Source of the DNA: Streptomyces inusitatus
GTDB lineage: Bacteria; Actinomycetota; Actinomycetes; Streptomycetales; Streptomycetaceae
DNA: 64,000 bases
Reading direction: 5' to 3'
Assembly (NCBI RefSeq): GCF_014651115.1
Contig: NZ_BMWG01000001.1
Span: 740,840 to 804,839, forward strand
Within the stretch, counting starts at the first letter, position 1. Every line of letters starts with the position of its first letter. The translations under genes and the position numbers were made by a program. Shown piece after piece: positions 53,069 to 62,446 of the stretch. Under the pieces are notes generated by a model. The model saw only the letters and a list, made by a program, of their open reading frames with translations, did no database searches and was not told the origin of the DNA.

Positions 53069-53920
53069 ATGCCTTCTTTCGACACTCCCCAGCCGATTCT
53101 GGTCAACGTCCACGTGGACGCGGGATCCGTCCAGTTCGCCGCGGCCGACCGTACCGACACCGCCGTGGAGGTGGCTCCCCGCGACCCGAACAAGCGTCAG
53201 GACGTGCGGGCCGCCGAGCAGACCGAGGTCACCTACTCGGGCGGCGAGCTGCGCATCAGGACGCCCAAGCAGCGCTACTACATCGGCCCCACCGGAACGG
53301 TCGATGTGACGGTCGAACTGCCCACGGGCTCGCGTGTCGAGGTGACCGGGGCCTGGACCCAGGTGCTCGGTGAGGGCCGGCTCGGCGAGGTCGGTGTGAA
53401 GACCTCCTCCGGTGATGTCCGCTTCGACGAGACCGGGCCGATCCGGCTGGAGGCCGCCCACGGCTCGATCACCGTCGAACGGGTCGAGGGCCCCGCCGAG
53501 ATCACCACCAGCTCCGGCAGTCTGCGCGTCGGCAGGGTCGAGGGGTCCGCCGTACTGAAGAACTCGCACGGTGCCACGGTCGTCGGCACCGTGACCGGCG
53601 AGCTGCGGGTGCGCGGCTCGAACGGCGACATCAGCATCGAGCGGGCCGGGAGTTCGCTCACCGCCGCCACCGCCCACGGTGCTCTGCGCGTCGCCGAGGT
53701 CGTCAGCGGCATGGTCAAGCTGGAGACCTCCCACGGCGCCATCGAGGTCGGCATCCGCGAGGGCACCGCCGCCTGGCTCGACGTCAGCTCCGGCCGCGGG
53801 CAGGTGCGCAACACGCTCGACAGCTCCGAGGCCCCGGCGAAGTCCGTGGACACCGTCGAGATCCACGCCCGTACGCGCTACGGAAACATCGACATCCGCC
53901 GCGCCCGCGCCCGCGCCTGA
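53069..53920 (+). CDS. DUF4097 beta-repeat protein
   Basis: The 283-residue protein is a series of short beta repeats of the DUF4097/LiaX-like type: VKTSSGDVRFDETGPIRLEA, ITTSSGSLRVGRVEG, LKNSHGATVVGTVTG and LETSHGAIEVGIREG. It has no signal peptide or membrane helix, so it is cytoplasmic. Homologues accompany envelope-stress systems in Gram-positives. Here it sits between the RHH regulator and the DrrAB-like exporter. ATG 53069 with AGAGGACGGGACAGCC upstream. Role unknown. Confidence 0.85.
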   Translation: MPSFDTPQPILVNVHVDAGSVQFAAADRTDTAVEVAPRDPNKRQDVRAAEQTEVTYSGGELRIRTPKQRYYIGPTGTVDVTVELPTGSRVEVTGAWTQVLGEGRLGEVGVKTSSGDVRFDETGPIRLEAAHGSITVERVEGPAEITTSSGSLRVGRVEGSAVLKNSHGATVVGTVTGELRVRGSNGDISIERAGSSLTAATAHGALRVAEVVSGMVKLETSHGAIEVGIREGTAAWLDVSSGRGQVRNTLDSSEAPAKSVDTVEIHARTRYGNIDIRRARARA

Positions 53921-53989
53921 GGGTCCGCCCCTCCCCGCTCCTCCCCGCCCCACCCTCCACCTCACCTCATCCTTCGATCGGGGGACCCC

Positions 53990-55039
53990 ATGCCTTCAAC
54001 TGTCATGCCCATGCCCAATAATCAGAGCAATCAGGGACAGCGGCCGCCCGCCGCGGTCTCCGCCCTCGGCCTGCGCAAGTCCTACGGCCCCAAGACCGTG
54101 CTCGACGGCGTCGACCTGACCGTCCCCGAAGGAACGGTCTTCGCGCTGCTCGGCCCGAACGGCGCGGGCAAGACCACCGTCGTGAAGATCCTCTCCACCC
54201 TGGTCTCCGCCGGCCCGGGCACCGGCGAGATCCGCGTCGGCGGGCACGACCTGGCCGCCGACCCGCAGGCCGTACGCGCCGCGATCGGCGTCACCGGCCA
54301 GTTCTCCGCCGTCGACGGTCTGATCACCGGCGAGGAGAACATGCTGCTCATGGCGGATCTGCACCACTTTCCCCGGAGTGAGGGCAAGCGGGTGGCCGCC
54401 GAGCTGCTGGAGCGCTTCGATCTCGTGGAGGCGGCGAAGAAGCCCGCGTCCACCTACTCCGGAGGTATGAAGCGCCGTCTGGACATCGCCATGACGCTGG
54501 TCGGCGATCCGCGGATCATCTTCCTCGACGAGCCGACCACCGGACTCGACCCGCGCTCCCGGCACAACATGTGGGGGATCATCCGCGAGCTGGTCGCCGG
54601 CGGTGTGACCGTCTTCCTCACCACCCAGTATCTGGAGGAGGCGGACGAGCTGGCCGACCGTATCGCCGTCCTCAACGACGGCAGGATCGCCGCCGAAGGC
54701 ACCGCCGAGGAGCTGAAGCGCCTGGTCCCCGGCGGACACGTCCGGCTCCGCTTCACCGACCCGGCCGCCTACCGGTTCGCCGCACTCGCGGTGCGCGAGG
54801 CCACCGGGGACGACGAGGCGCTGACGCTCTCCATCCCCAGCGGCGGCAGCCAGCGCGAACTGCGCTCCATCCTCGACTGGCTGGACGCGGCCGAGATCGA
54901 GGCGGACGAGCTGACCGTCCACACCCCCGACCTCGACGACGTGTTCTTCGCCCTGACCGGCCCGACCGGCCCGACTGCCCCGACCGGCCCGGCCGCCTCG
55001 GCCACCGTCCCCAACCAGACCAAGGAGAACGTCCGATGA
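53990..55039 (+). CDS. DrrA-like ABC exporter ATPase
   Basis: The 349-residue ATPase has Walker A GPNGAGKTT, signature YSGGMKRRLDIAMT, Walker B IIFLDEPTTGLD and H-loop TTQYLEEADELADR (Q in place of the usual SH). It has the C-terminal DrrA/DUF4162 domain, all typical of daunorubicin-resistance-type ATPases. The C-terminus has a GPTGPTAPTGP low-complexity tail. It overlaps the permease by ATGA. It probably exports a hydrophobic compound or gives drug resistance; substrate unknown. Confidence 0.93.
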   Translation: MPSTVMPMPNNQSNQGQRPPAAVSALGLRKSYGPKTVLDGVDLTVPEGTVFALLGPNGAGKTTVVKILSTLVSAGPGTGEIRVGGHDLAADPQAVRAAIGVTGQFSAVDGLITGEENMLLMADLHHFPRSEGKRVAAELLERFDLVEAAKKPASTYSGGMKRRLDIAMTLVGDPRIIFLDEPTTGLDPRSRHNMWGIIRELVAGGVTVFLTTQYLEEADELADRIAVLNDGRIAAEGTAEELKRLVPGGHVRLRFTDPAAYRFAALAVREATGDDEALTLSIPSGGSQRELRSILDWLDAAEIEADELTVHTPDLDDVFFALTGPTGPTAPTGPAASATVPNQTKENVR

Positions 55040-55827
55040 GCGCCCTCACCCTCGCCGTACGCGACTCGTCGACGATGCTGCGCCGCAACCTCCTGCACGC
55101 GCGTCGCTACCCGTCGCTCACCCTGAATCTGCTGCTCACACCGATCATGATGCTGCTGCTCTTCGTCTACATCTTCGGAGACGTGATGAGCGCGGGCATC
55201 GGCGGCGGCGGCGCGGACCGCGCCGACTACATCGCGTACATCGTCCCGGGCATTCTGCTGATGACCATCGGCGGAACCGTGGTCGGCACCGCGGTCTCCG
55301 TCTCCAACGACATGACCGAGGGCATCATCGCCCGCTTCCGCGCGATGGCGATCCACCGGGGGGCGGTGCTCGTCGGACATGTGGTCAGCAGTGTGCTCCA
55401 GTCCGTCATGAGCGTGCTCCTCGTGGGCGCGGTCGGGGTGGCCATCGGCTTCCGGTCCACGGACGCCACGGCGCTGGAGTGGCTGGCCGCGTTCGGACTG
55501 CTCGCGCTCTTCGCCACGGCGCTCACCTGGATCGCGGTCGGCATGGGCCTGATCAGCCCGAACGCCGAGGCCGCCAGCAACAACGCGCTGCCGATGATCC
55601 TGCTGCCGCTGCTCTCCAGCGCCTTCATCCCGGTCGACTCCATGCCCGGCTGGTTCCAGCCGTTCGCCGAGTACCAGCCGTTCACCCCCGCCATCGAGAC
55701 CCTGCGGGGCCTGCTGCTCGGCAGCGAGATCGGCCACAACGGATGGCTCGCGGTCGCCTGGTGCGTGGGCCTGACCGTGCTCGGATACTTCTGGTCGATC
55801 TCGAAGTTCAGTGACGACCCGAAGTGA
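55036..55827 (+). CDS. DrrB-like ABC-2 permease
   Basis: The 263-residue protein has an N-terminal cytoplasmic helix (SSTMLRRNLLHARRYP), about six membrane segments and the DrrB-type stretch NDMTEGIIARFRAMAI followed by NALPMILLPLLSSAFIP. It forms the membrane part of the exporter with the preceding ATPase, with coupled translation (ATGA at 55036-55039). Confidence 0.93.
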   Translation: MSALTLAVRDSSTMLRRNLLHARRYPSLTLNLLLTPIMMLLLFVYIFGDVMSAGIGGGGADRADYIAYIVPGILLMTIGGTVVGTAVSVSNDMTEGIIARFRAMAIHRGAVLVGHVVSSVLQSVMSVLLVGAVGVAIGFRSTDATALEWLAAFGLLALFATALTWIAVGMGLISPNAEAASNNALPMILLPLLSSAFIPVDSMPGWFQPFAEYQPFTPAIETLRGLLLGSEIGHNGWLAVAWCVGLTVLGYFWSISKFSDDPK

Positions 55828-55998
55828 CCGTGACTGTAACCGTGAAGAGAGGTTTAGAGATATTCCCTCACGCTTGAGGGGGAATGAACGCCTCTTGGAC
55901 GGTTCAGCGGGTATTCGGTGGGCAACTCTGAGGTCGCGACGGAGTGAGATCCGGTCCGATGGGGGGACCGGCCGGGGGCGGCCGGTCATGGGGGTGGG

Positions 55999-56043
55999 CG
56001 ACGGCCCGCGCGAAGGCACTTCGGTGCCGGGCGCGGGCCGTCG
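55999..56043 (+). terminator. Large hairpin with a UUCG-capped inner stem
   Basis: The outer stem CGACGGCCCGCGC (55999-56011) pairs perfectly with 56031-56043; inside it GGCAC-TTCG-GTGCC forms a second stem with the very stable UUCG tetraloop; GCCGTTTT follows. It lies 170 bases after the permease stop. A smaller TTCCCTCA/TGAGGGGGAA hairpin at about 55863-55884 precedes it. The remaining 55828-56149 gap holds the promoter of the next operon, with a CTGAC-N5-GTCAG inverted repeat near 56092. Confidence 0.7.
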
Positions 56044-56149
56044 GCCGTTTTCCGGGAAGGGGTCCGGATGCCTTGACACGGCGAGCGGATCTGACGGACA
56101 GTCAGAAAATCTGATCGGTACGACTCGTACGCCCGGGGAGGCCGCCGCC

Positions 56150-57607
56150 GTGACTCTCGCCCCCGCCGACCGCCAGGAGCCCCGCGACGGAAGCGGCCCG
56201 GACGCCGCCGGTCCGGGCGAGGACTTCGTACGGCGGCTGAAGGAGTACGAGGGCAGGCAGGCGGGCCCGCCGACCACCGGCCGGGACCCGGTCAACGCGC
56301 CGATGATCAGGCACTGGTGCGAGGCGATGGGCGATGCCCACCCGGCGTACCAAGGGCCGGACGCCATCGCTCCGCCGACGATGCTCCAGGCCTGGACGAT
56401 GGGCGGGCTCGCCGGACACCCGGAGCGCGGGGCGGTGGCGCGGGACGAGCTGTTCGCCCTGCTCGACGGGGCCGGCTGCACCTCGGTGGTCGCGACCGAC
56501 TGCGAGCAGGAGTACCCGAGGGCGCTGCGGCCCGGCGACGAGATCACCTTCGAGACGGTGATCGAGTCGGTGTCCGCGCGCAAGCGCACCAGGCTGGGCG
56601 CGGGCCACTTCGTGACGACCCGGACCGAGATACGGGTCGACGGGGAGCCGGCCGGTACCCACCGCTTCCGCGTCCTGAAGTACGCGCCGGACCTCAAAGC
56701 CTCCGCTCCCGAGGCCCCGGCCCCGACCCCGACCCCGGACCCGGCCCCGGCAGCGCCCCGCCGCCCCCGCCCGGTGATCAACCGGGACAACGCGGGATTC
56801 TGGGCGGGAGTCGCCGCCCACCGGCTGCTGATCCAGCGCTGTACGGCCTGCGGCACGCTCCGCCTCCCCTGGCTGCCGGGGTGCGACGGCTGCGGCTCGC
56901 CCGAGTGGGACACCGTCGAGGCGAGCGGCGAGGGCGTCGTCCACTCGTACGTGGTGATGCACCACCCGCCCTTCCCCGCCTTCGACCCGCCCTACGCGGT
57001 GGCCCTGGTCGAGCTGGCGGAAGGCGTACGGATGGCCGGCAATGTGACGGGAGCGCGCTACGACGAGGTGCGCGTCGGGACGGCGGTACGGCTGGAGTTC
57101 CTCCGGGTCGACGAGGAACTGGAACTCCCCTTCTTCCGCGCCCTGCCCGACCGAGGTGCGACCCGAGGTGCGACCCGAGGTGCGACCGGAGGTGCGACCG
57201 GACTGCCGATGGCGGCCGGGACCGAACTGCCGCCGCTCGCGATCCCGGTCACCCGCACCCTGATCGTCGCCGGGGCGCTCGCCTCCCGCGACTACCAGGA
57301 CGTCCACCACGATCCGGAACTGGCGCGGCGGCGGGGCTCCCCCGACGTCTTCATGAACATCCTCACCACCAACGGCCTGGTCGGGCGGTACATCACGGAC
57401 CGCTTCGGCGATCGCGCGGTGCTCCGCTCGGTCGCGATACGGCTGGGCGCGCCCAACCACCCCGGCGACACCCTGGTGCTGAGCGGCACGGTCGTCTCCC
57501 TCGCGGACGGGACCGCCGAGGTGCGGATCACCGGAACCAACGCCCTCGGCCTCCATGTGACGGGCACGGTCACCGTGGCCCTCCCGGACACCGAGACCTC
57601 CGGATGA
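56150..57607 (+). CDS. MaoC / DUF35 OB-fold / MaoC fusion (ChsH-like acyl-CoA hydratase)
   Basis: The 485-residue chain has three parts. The first is an N-terminal MaoC/FAS1-type hot-dog domain (about 20-185, VNAPMIRHWCEAMGDAHPAY). The second is a DUF35 zinc ribbon plus OB fold (about 200-335, with CTACGTLRLPWLPGCDGC, a C-x2-C...C-x2-C zinc site). The third is a C-terminal MaoC hydratase (about 350-485, ASRDYQDVHHDPELA with catalytic D and H). In mycobacteria ChsH1/ChsH2 and Ltp2 split these roles in steroid side-chain removal. A 12-bp tandem repeat codes an RGAT linker at about 335-350. GTG 56150 follows GGGGAGG. Confidence 0.9.
   Translation: MTLAPADRQEPRDGSGPDAAGPGEDFVRRLKEYEGRQAGPPTTGRDPVNAPMIRHWCEAMGDAHPAYQGPDAIAPPTMLQAWTMGGLAGHPERGAVARDELFALLDGAGCTSVVATDCEQEYPRALRPGDEITFETVIESVSARKRTRLGAGHFVTTRTEIRVDGEPAGTHRFRVLKYAPDLKASAPEAPAPTPTPDPAPAAPRRPRPVINRDNAGFWAGVAAHRLLIQRCTACGTLRLPWLPGCDGCGSPEWDTVEASGEGVVHSYVVMHHPPFPAFDPPYAVALVELAEGVRMAGNVTGARYDEVRVGTAVRLEFLRVDEELELPFFRALPDRGATRGATRGATGGATGLPMAAGTELPPLAIPVTRTLIVAGALASRDYQDVHHDPELARRRGSPDVFMNILTTNGLVGRYITDRFGDRAVLRSVAIRLGAPNHPGDTLVLSGTVVSLADGTAEVRITGTNALGLHVTGTVTVALPDTETSG
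57152..57199 (+). repeat. Four 12-bp tandem repeats coding an RGAT linker
   Basis: CGAGGTGCGACC is repeated three times exactly, and a fourth copy has one change. It encodes RGAT-type units joining the OB fold to the last MaoC domain. Copy number is likely to vary between strains. Confidence 0.85.
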
Positions 57608-58803
57608 ACCCGGCCCGGAGCCGGAGCTGGAACCGGAACCGGATGAACAGGGGCGGCGGTCTGGGCGGCCGGGCGGCCGTCGTCGGCATCGGGGCCACCG
57701 AGTTCTCCAAGGACTCCGGCCGCAGCGAGCTGGCGCTCGCGGCCGAGGCGGTCCGCGCCGCCCTGGACGACGCCGGGCTCAGCCCCGCCGATGTCGACGG
57801 ACTCGTCACCTTCACCATGGACACCAGCCCCGAGATCGCCGTCGCCCGGGCCACCGGGATCGGCGAGCTGTCCTTCTTCTCCCGGATCCACTACGGCGGC
57901 GGCGCGGCCTGCGCCACCGTGCAGCAGGCCGCGCCCGCCGTCGCCGCCGGGGTCGCCGAGGTGGTCGTCTGCTACCGCGCGTTCAACGAGCGCTCCGGCC
58001 GTCGCTTCGGCTCCGGGGTGCGACAGCGGGAACCCTCGGCCGAGGGGGCGGCCCTGGGCTGGAACATGCCGTTCGGGCTGCTCACCCCCGCCTCCTGGGC
58101 GGCGATGACCGCCCGGCGCTATCTGAGCGTCCACGGGCTCACCCCCGAGGCCTTCGGCCCGGTCGCCGTCACCGGCCGGCGGCACGCGGCCCGCAACCCC
58201 GCCGCGTACTTCTACCGGCGGCCCATCACCCTCGCCGACCACGCGGCGTCCCGCTGGATCGCGGAGCCGCTGCGGCTGCTCGACTGCTGCCAGGAGACCG
58301 ACGGCGGCCAGGCGCTCGTCGTCACCAGCCTGGAGCGGGCCCGTGAGCTGCCGCACCCGCCCGCAGTGATCGTCGCCGCCGCGCAGGGCGCGGGCCGGTC
58401 GCAGGAGCAGATGACCGGCTTCCACCGCGCCGATCTCACCGGCCTGCCCGAGACGGCCGTGGTCGCCCGGCAGCTCTGGCGCGCCTCCGGTCTCGCCCCG
58501 GGCGACATCGACGTCGGGATCGTCTACGACCACTTCACCCCGTACGTGCTGATGCAGCTTGAGGAGTACGGCTTCTGCGGCCGGGGGGAGGCCTCGGACT
58601 TCGTCGCGGCGGACGCGCTGCCGCTGAACACCCACGGCGGCCAGCTGGGCGAGGCGTATCTGCACGGGATGAACGGCGTCGCCGAGGCGGTACGGCAGAT
58701 CCGGGGCACCTCGGTGAACCAGGTCCCGGGCGCGGCCAGGGCACTGGTCACGGCGGGCACCGGCGTTCCGACGTCCGGGTTGATCCTGGGCGCGGACGGC
58801 TGA
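57604..58803 (+). CDS. Ltp2-like thiolase-fold lipid-transfer protein / retro-aldolase
   Basis: The 399-residue protein is a thiolase-fold member of the SCP-x/Ltp family: VGIGATEFSKDSGRSELALA, GGGAACATVQQAAPAVAAG, and late NTHGGQLGEAYLHGMNG with the conserved histidine. The thiolase nucleophile Cys is not evident, as in Ltp2, which is an aldolase that works only with its DUF35 partner. It overlaps the MaoC/DUF35 gene by ATGA, so the two probably form the hydratase-aldolase complex that cleaves a 3-hydroxyacyl-CoA side chain. The physiological substrate is unknown. Confidence 0.9.
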   Translation: MNPARSRSWNRNRMNRGGGLGGRAAVVGIGATEFSKDSGRSELALAAEAVRAALDDAGLSPADVDGLVTFTMDTSPEIAVARATGIGELSFFSRIHYGGGAACATVQQAAPAVAAGVAEVVVCYRAFNERSGRRFGSGVRQREPSAEGAALGWNMPFGLLTPASWAAMTARRYLSVHGLTPEAFGPVAVTGRRHAARNPAAYFYRRPITLADHAASRWIAEPLRLLDCCQETDGGQALVVTSLERARELPHPPAVIVAAAQGAGRSQEQMTGFHRADLTGLPETAVVARQLWRASGLAPGDIDVGIVYDHFTPYVLMQLEEYGFCGRGEASDFVAADALPLNTHGGQLGEAYLHGMNGVAEAVRQIRGTSVNQVPGAARALVTAGTGVPTSGLILGADG

Positions 58804-58855
58804 GCGAAGGGCCGCAGCGCTGGCCGCCGGGTCCCCGGGGCCGTTCACTTCGGCC

Positions 58856-59893
58856 ATGCGCACCCGCAGCCGGGCCCAGGTCGCCGCCGCCCTCGTACTG
58901 ATCTCGCTGCTCGGCCTGCCCGATCTGCTGCTCGCCCCGCCGCCGGGCCGGACCGCATCGGACACCCGCCGGGCGTCGACGACCGGCGTCCTCGCCGAAC
59001 CTCCCGACACCACCGCCGACACCGATGTGACCTTCCGGGGTCTGGCGTTCGACGTCTGCCGGGTCCCCTCGCTCGCCGTGATGAGGGCGTGGCGCGGCTC
59101 CTCCCCGTACGGAGCGGTCGGCGTGACCTACGGCGGGCGCGGCCGCGACTGTCCCGACCAGCCGCATCTCACCCGGCGCTGGGTGTCCGAGGTGCACCGG
59201 ATGGGCTGGCGGGTGCTGCCGGTGTTCGCCGGCTCCCAGCCGCCGTGCGCGAGGGAGCCCCGGAGAGCCGATGAGGCCGGTGAGGCTGGTAAGGCCGGTG
59301 AGCCCGAGGAGACTCAAGAGGCGGCGGCTGCCCGGGGCGCGCGCAACGCCCGGGAGAGCATCGGGGCCGCCCCCGCCGCCCAGGGCGAGCGCGAGGGCGG
59401 CGACGCCGTACGGCAGGCCGCCGCGCTCGGCATGGACCGGGGCAGCGCGCTCTATGTCAGCCTCAGGTCTTACGACCTCGGCGACGCCGACTGCGTCCGC
59501 GCCACCCTCGATTTCATCCGCGCCTGGAACCGCGAGGTACGCCGCCAGGGGTACGTCCCCGGCCTGCGCGGCGACGCCGAGACGGGGGCCCGCCACATGG
59601 AGCGCGCCCGCCGGGCCGGCACCGGCGATCTCCCCTCCGCCCTGTGGTTCTCCCGCTGGAACCACCGGCCGTCGCTGCACGGGGAGGCCGTTCTGCACCC
59701 GTACGCCTGGCGGGTGAAGCGCCGGATCCACCAGTACGAGGGCGAGGTCACCGAGGAGTACGGAGGCCATCGGCTCACCGTCGGACGCAATATGACCGAC
59801 GCCCCGGTGGCGCGTGTCAGCCGACGACCCGAAGACGATCCGAAGGCGCCCGGGACGCCGTCTCCCCCGCCCGGAGGGGCGAATCAGCCCTGA
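58856..59893 (+). CDS. Secreted DUF1906 (glycoside-hydrolase-like) protein
   Basis: The 345-residue protein has a signal peptide (QVAAALVLISLLGLPDLLLA) and a DUF1906/Rv2525c-like TIM-barrel domain: GLAFDVCRVPSLAVMRAWRG, YGAVGVTYGGRGRDC, VHRMGWRVLPVFAGSQ, then ALGMDRGSALYVSLRSYDL. Rv2525c-like proteins are exported and linked to the cell wall. An insertion rich in Glu/Ala (about 140-180) is coded by degenerate repeats. ATG 58856. Catalysis on a glycan is inferred from the fold only. Confidence 0.87.
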   Translation: MRTRSRAQVAAALVLISLLGLPDLLLAPPPGRTASDTRRASTTGVLAEPPDTTADTDVTFRGLAFDVCRVPSLAVMRAWRGSSPYGAVGVTYGGRGRDCPDQPHLTRRWVSEVHRMGWRVLPVFAGSQPPCAREPRRADEAGEAGKAGEPEETQEAAAARGARNARESIGAAPAAQGEREGGDAVRQAAALGMDRGSALYVSLRSYDLGDADCVRATLDFIRAWNREVRRQGYVPGLRGDAETGARHMERARRAGTGDLPSALWFSRWNHRPSLHGEAVLHPYAWRVKRRIHQYEGEVTEEYGGHRLTVGRNMTDAPVARVSRRPEDDPKAPGTPSPPPGGANQP

Positions 59894-60030
59894 GACCGAT
59901 GTCGTCCCACCTGAGGGTCTCCTCCACCCACAGGAGGTCGGAAGGCCCCCGACCGTACAACCTGAGGCGGAGAAGGCTTCAGGCCCTCCGGCCGATCCGA
60001 ACAGGAGGGGACCGCTCCTAGCGTGGAGCC

Positions 60031-60615
60031 ATGACCACGCCAGTCTGCACAAACGCTTCGAGGGCCGCCCTGCCGGCGGCTCCGTCGTACGGGGCCGACA
60101 CACGGTTTTCGCCTCACGCTCGCTACTCGTCGTTCTCGTCGTACGTCAGGGCCCGGGGGCCGGTCCTGCTGCGCACCGCCCGTTCCCTGACCGCCAACCC
60201 CTGCGACGCGGAGGATCTGCTCCAGACCGCGCTGACCAAGACGTACGTCGCGTGGGAACGAATAGAGGACCACCGGGCGCTCGACGGCTATGTGCGCCGC
60301 GCCCTGCTCAACACCCGCACCTCGCAGTGGCGCAAGCGCAAGGTGGACGAGTTCGCGTGCGACGAGCTGCCCGAGCCGGAGAACTTCCCCGCGCCCGACC
60401 CGGCCGAGCGGCAGGTGCTGCACGACGCGATGTGGCGCGCGGTGATGAAGCTGCCCGACCGGCAGCGGGCGATGGTCGTACTGCGCTACTACGAGGATCT
60501 CAGCGAGGCCCAGACGGCGGAGGTGCTCGGGGTGTCGATCGGCACGGTCAAGAGCGCGGTGTCGCGCGCGCTCGGTAAACTCCGCGAGGACCCGGAGCTG
60601 GCCCCGGTCCGCTGA
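60031..60615 (+). CDS. SigE-family ECF sigma factor
   Basis: The 194-residue protein has sigma region 2 (RTARSLTANPCDAEDLLQTA, then LTKTYVAWERI) and region 4 (LPDRQRAMVVLRYYEDLSEA, then LGVSIGTVKSAVSRALGKL). The pattern is that of the actinobacterial SigE-like ECF group. No anti-sigma gene is adjacent. An N-terminal extension of about 35 residues is rich in Ser/Ala. ATG 60031. Confidence 0.93.
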   Translation: MTTPVCTNASRAALPAAPSYGADTRFSPHARYSSFSSYVRARGPVLLRTARSLTANPCDAEDLLQTALTKTYVAWERIEDHRALDGYVRRALLNTRTSQWRKRKVDEFACDELPEPENFPAPDPAERQVLHDAMWRAVMKLPDRQRAMVVLRYYEDLSEAQTAEVLGVSIGTVKSAVSRALGKLREDPELAPVR

Positions 60616-60736
60616 CCCGGTCCGCCGACCCGTACGCCGAATCCTCCCTCGTGGGTAGTGACACAGCAGAGCCCTGGGCGCAGAATCTGCACAACCTACT
60701 GCCAGGTAGCGCCCATGCGCCCATCGGGAGGACGCC

Positions 60737-62383
60737 GTGCTCAGCACCATGCAGGATGTACCGCTGACCGTGACCCGCATCCTGCGACACGGGATGACGA
60801 TCCACGGAAAGTCCCAGATCACGACCTGGACGGGGGAGGCCGAGCCGCGCCGGCGCAGCTTCGCGGAGGTCGGTGCGCGAGCGGGGCAGCTGGCGGGCGC
60901 GCTCCGCGACGAACTCGGCATCGACGCCGACCAGCGGGTCGCCACCCTCATGTGGAACAACGCCGAGCACGTCGAGGCGTATCTCGCGATCCCGGCCATG
61001 GGCGCCGTACTGCACACGCTCAACCTCCGCCTCCCCGCCGAACAGCTGGTGTGGATCGTCAATCACGCCGCCGACCGCGTCGTCATCGTGGACGGCACCC
61101 TCCTGCCGCTGCTCGCGCCCCTGCTGTCCCATCTGCCGACGGTCGAGCACATCGTCGTCTCCGGCCCGGGGGACCGCGCGCTGCTCGCCGACACCGAGGC
61201 GCAGATACATGAGTACGAGGATTTGATAGCGGGCCGTCCGGCCGACTACGACTGGCCCGAGCTGGACGAACGGACCGCCGCCGCCATGTGTTACACCTCC
61301 GGCACCACCGGGGACCCCAAGGGCGTGGTCTACTCGCACCGCTCGATCTATCTGCACTCGATGCAGGTGAACATGTCCGAGTCGATGGGCCTCAACGACC
61401 AGGACACCTCGCTGGTCGTCGTACCCCAATTCCATGTGAATGCCTGGGGACTGCCCCACGCGACCTTTATGACCGGCATCAACCTCCTGATGCCGGATCG
61501 TTTCCTCCAGCCCGCCCCGCTCGCCGAGATGATCGAGCGCGAGCGCCCCACCCACGCCGCCGCCGTCCCCACCATCTGGCAGGGTCTGCTGGCCGAGGTG
61601 CTGGCCCGCCCCCGCGATCTGACCTCCATGAAGCAGGTCACCATCGGCGGCGCGGCCTGTCCGCCCGCGCTGATGGAGGCGTACGACAAGCTCGGCGTAC
61701 GCCTCTGTCACGCCTGGGGCATGACGGAGACCTCCCCGCTCGGCACGATGGCGCACCCCCCGGCCGGGCTGAGCGCCGAGGAGGAGTGGCCCTACCGCGT
61801 CACCCAGGGGCGCTTCCCGGCGGGCGTGGAGGCACGGCTGATCGGCCCGGCGGGCGAGACGCTGCCCTGGGACGGGCGCTCGGCGGGCGAGCTGGAGGTG
61901 CGCGGCCCCTGGATAGCGGGCGCGTACTACGGGGGCGCGGGCGCCGAGGAGATCAGGCCCGCCGACAAGTTCAGCGCGGACGGCTGGCTGCGCACCGGCG
62001 ATGTCGGCGTCATCGGCGAGAACGGCTTCCTGACCCTCACCGACCGGGCCAAGGACGTCATCAAGTCCGGCGGAGAGTGGATATCCAGCGTCGAACTGGA
62101 GAACGCGCTGATGGCCCACCCGGAGGTGGCCGAGGCCGCCGTCGTCGCCGTCCCCGACGAGAAGTGGGGCGAACGCCCGCTCGCCACCGTCGTCCTCGTC
62201 GAGGGCTCGACCGCCGGTTACGAGGCGCTCAAGGCGTTCCTCGCCGAGCGGATCGCCAAGTGGCAGCTCCCGGAGCGATGGGCGCTGGTCCCGGCGGTGC
62301 CGAAGACGAGCGTCGGCAAGTTCGACAAGAAGGTGATCCGCAGGCAGTACGCGGACGGCGAGCTGGACGTCACCCTGCTCTGA
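60737..62383 (+). CDS. Long/medium-chain acyl-CoA synthetase (AMP-forming)
   Basis: The 548-residue ANL-superfamily enzyme has the P-loop motif [16 protein letters not shown] (about 180-195), [21 protein letters not shown], the hinge [10 protein letters not shown] and the adenylation lysine in [10 protein letters not shown] near the C-terminus. It activates a fatty acid to acyl-CoA with ATP. GTG 60737 follows GGGAGGACGCC. Near the MaoC/Ltp2 pair, it may feed acyl-CoA into the same type of breakdown. Confidence 0.95.
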   Translation: MLSTMQDVPLTVTRILRHGMTIHGKSQITTWTGEAEPRRRSFAEVGARAGQLAGALRDELGIDADQRVATLMWNNAEHVEAYLAIPAMGAVLHTLNLRLPAEQLVWIVNHAADRVVIVDGTLLPLLAPLLSHLPTVEHIVVSGPGDRALLADTEAQIHEYEDLIAGRPADYDWPELDERTAAAMCYTSGTTGDPKGVVYSHRSIYLHSMQVNMSESMGLNDQDTSLVVVPQFHVNAWGLPHATFMTGINLLMPDRFLQPAPLAEMIERERPTHAAAVPTIWQGLLAEVLARPRDLTSMKQVTIGGAACPPALMEAYDKLGVRLCHAWGMTETSPLGTMAHPPAGLSAEEEWPYRVTQGRFPAGVEARLIGPAGETLPWDGRSAGELEVRGPWIAGAYYGGAGAEEIRPADKFSADGWLRTGDVGVIGENGFLTLTDRAKDVIKSGGEWISSVELENALMAHPEVAEAAVVAVPDEKWGERPLATVVLVEGSTAGYEALKAFLAERIAKWQLPERWALVPAVPKTSVGKFDKKVIRRQYADGELDVTLL

Positions 62384-62446
62384 CCAGCCTGTCCGACCGA
62401 CCGACCGCCCCGGTCCCTCCGCGACCGCTTCCCCGCATCGGCCCGT

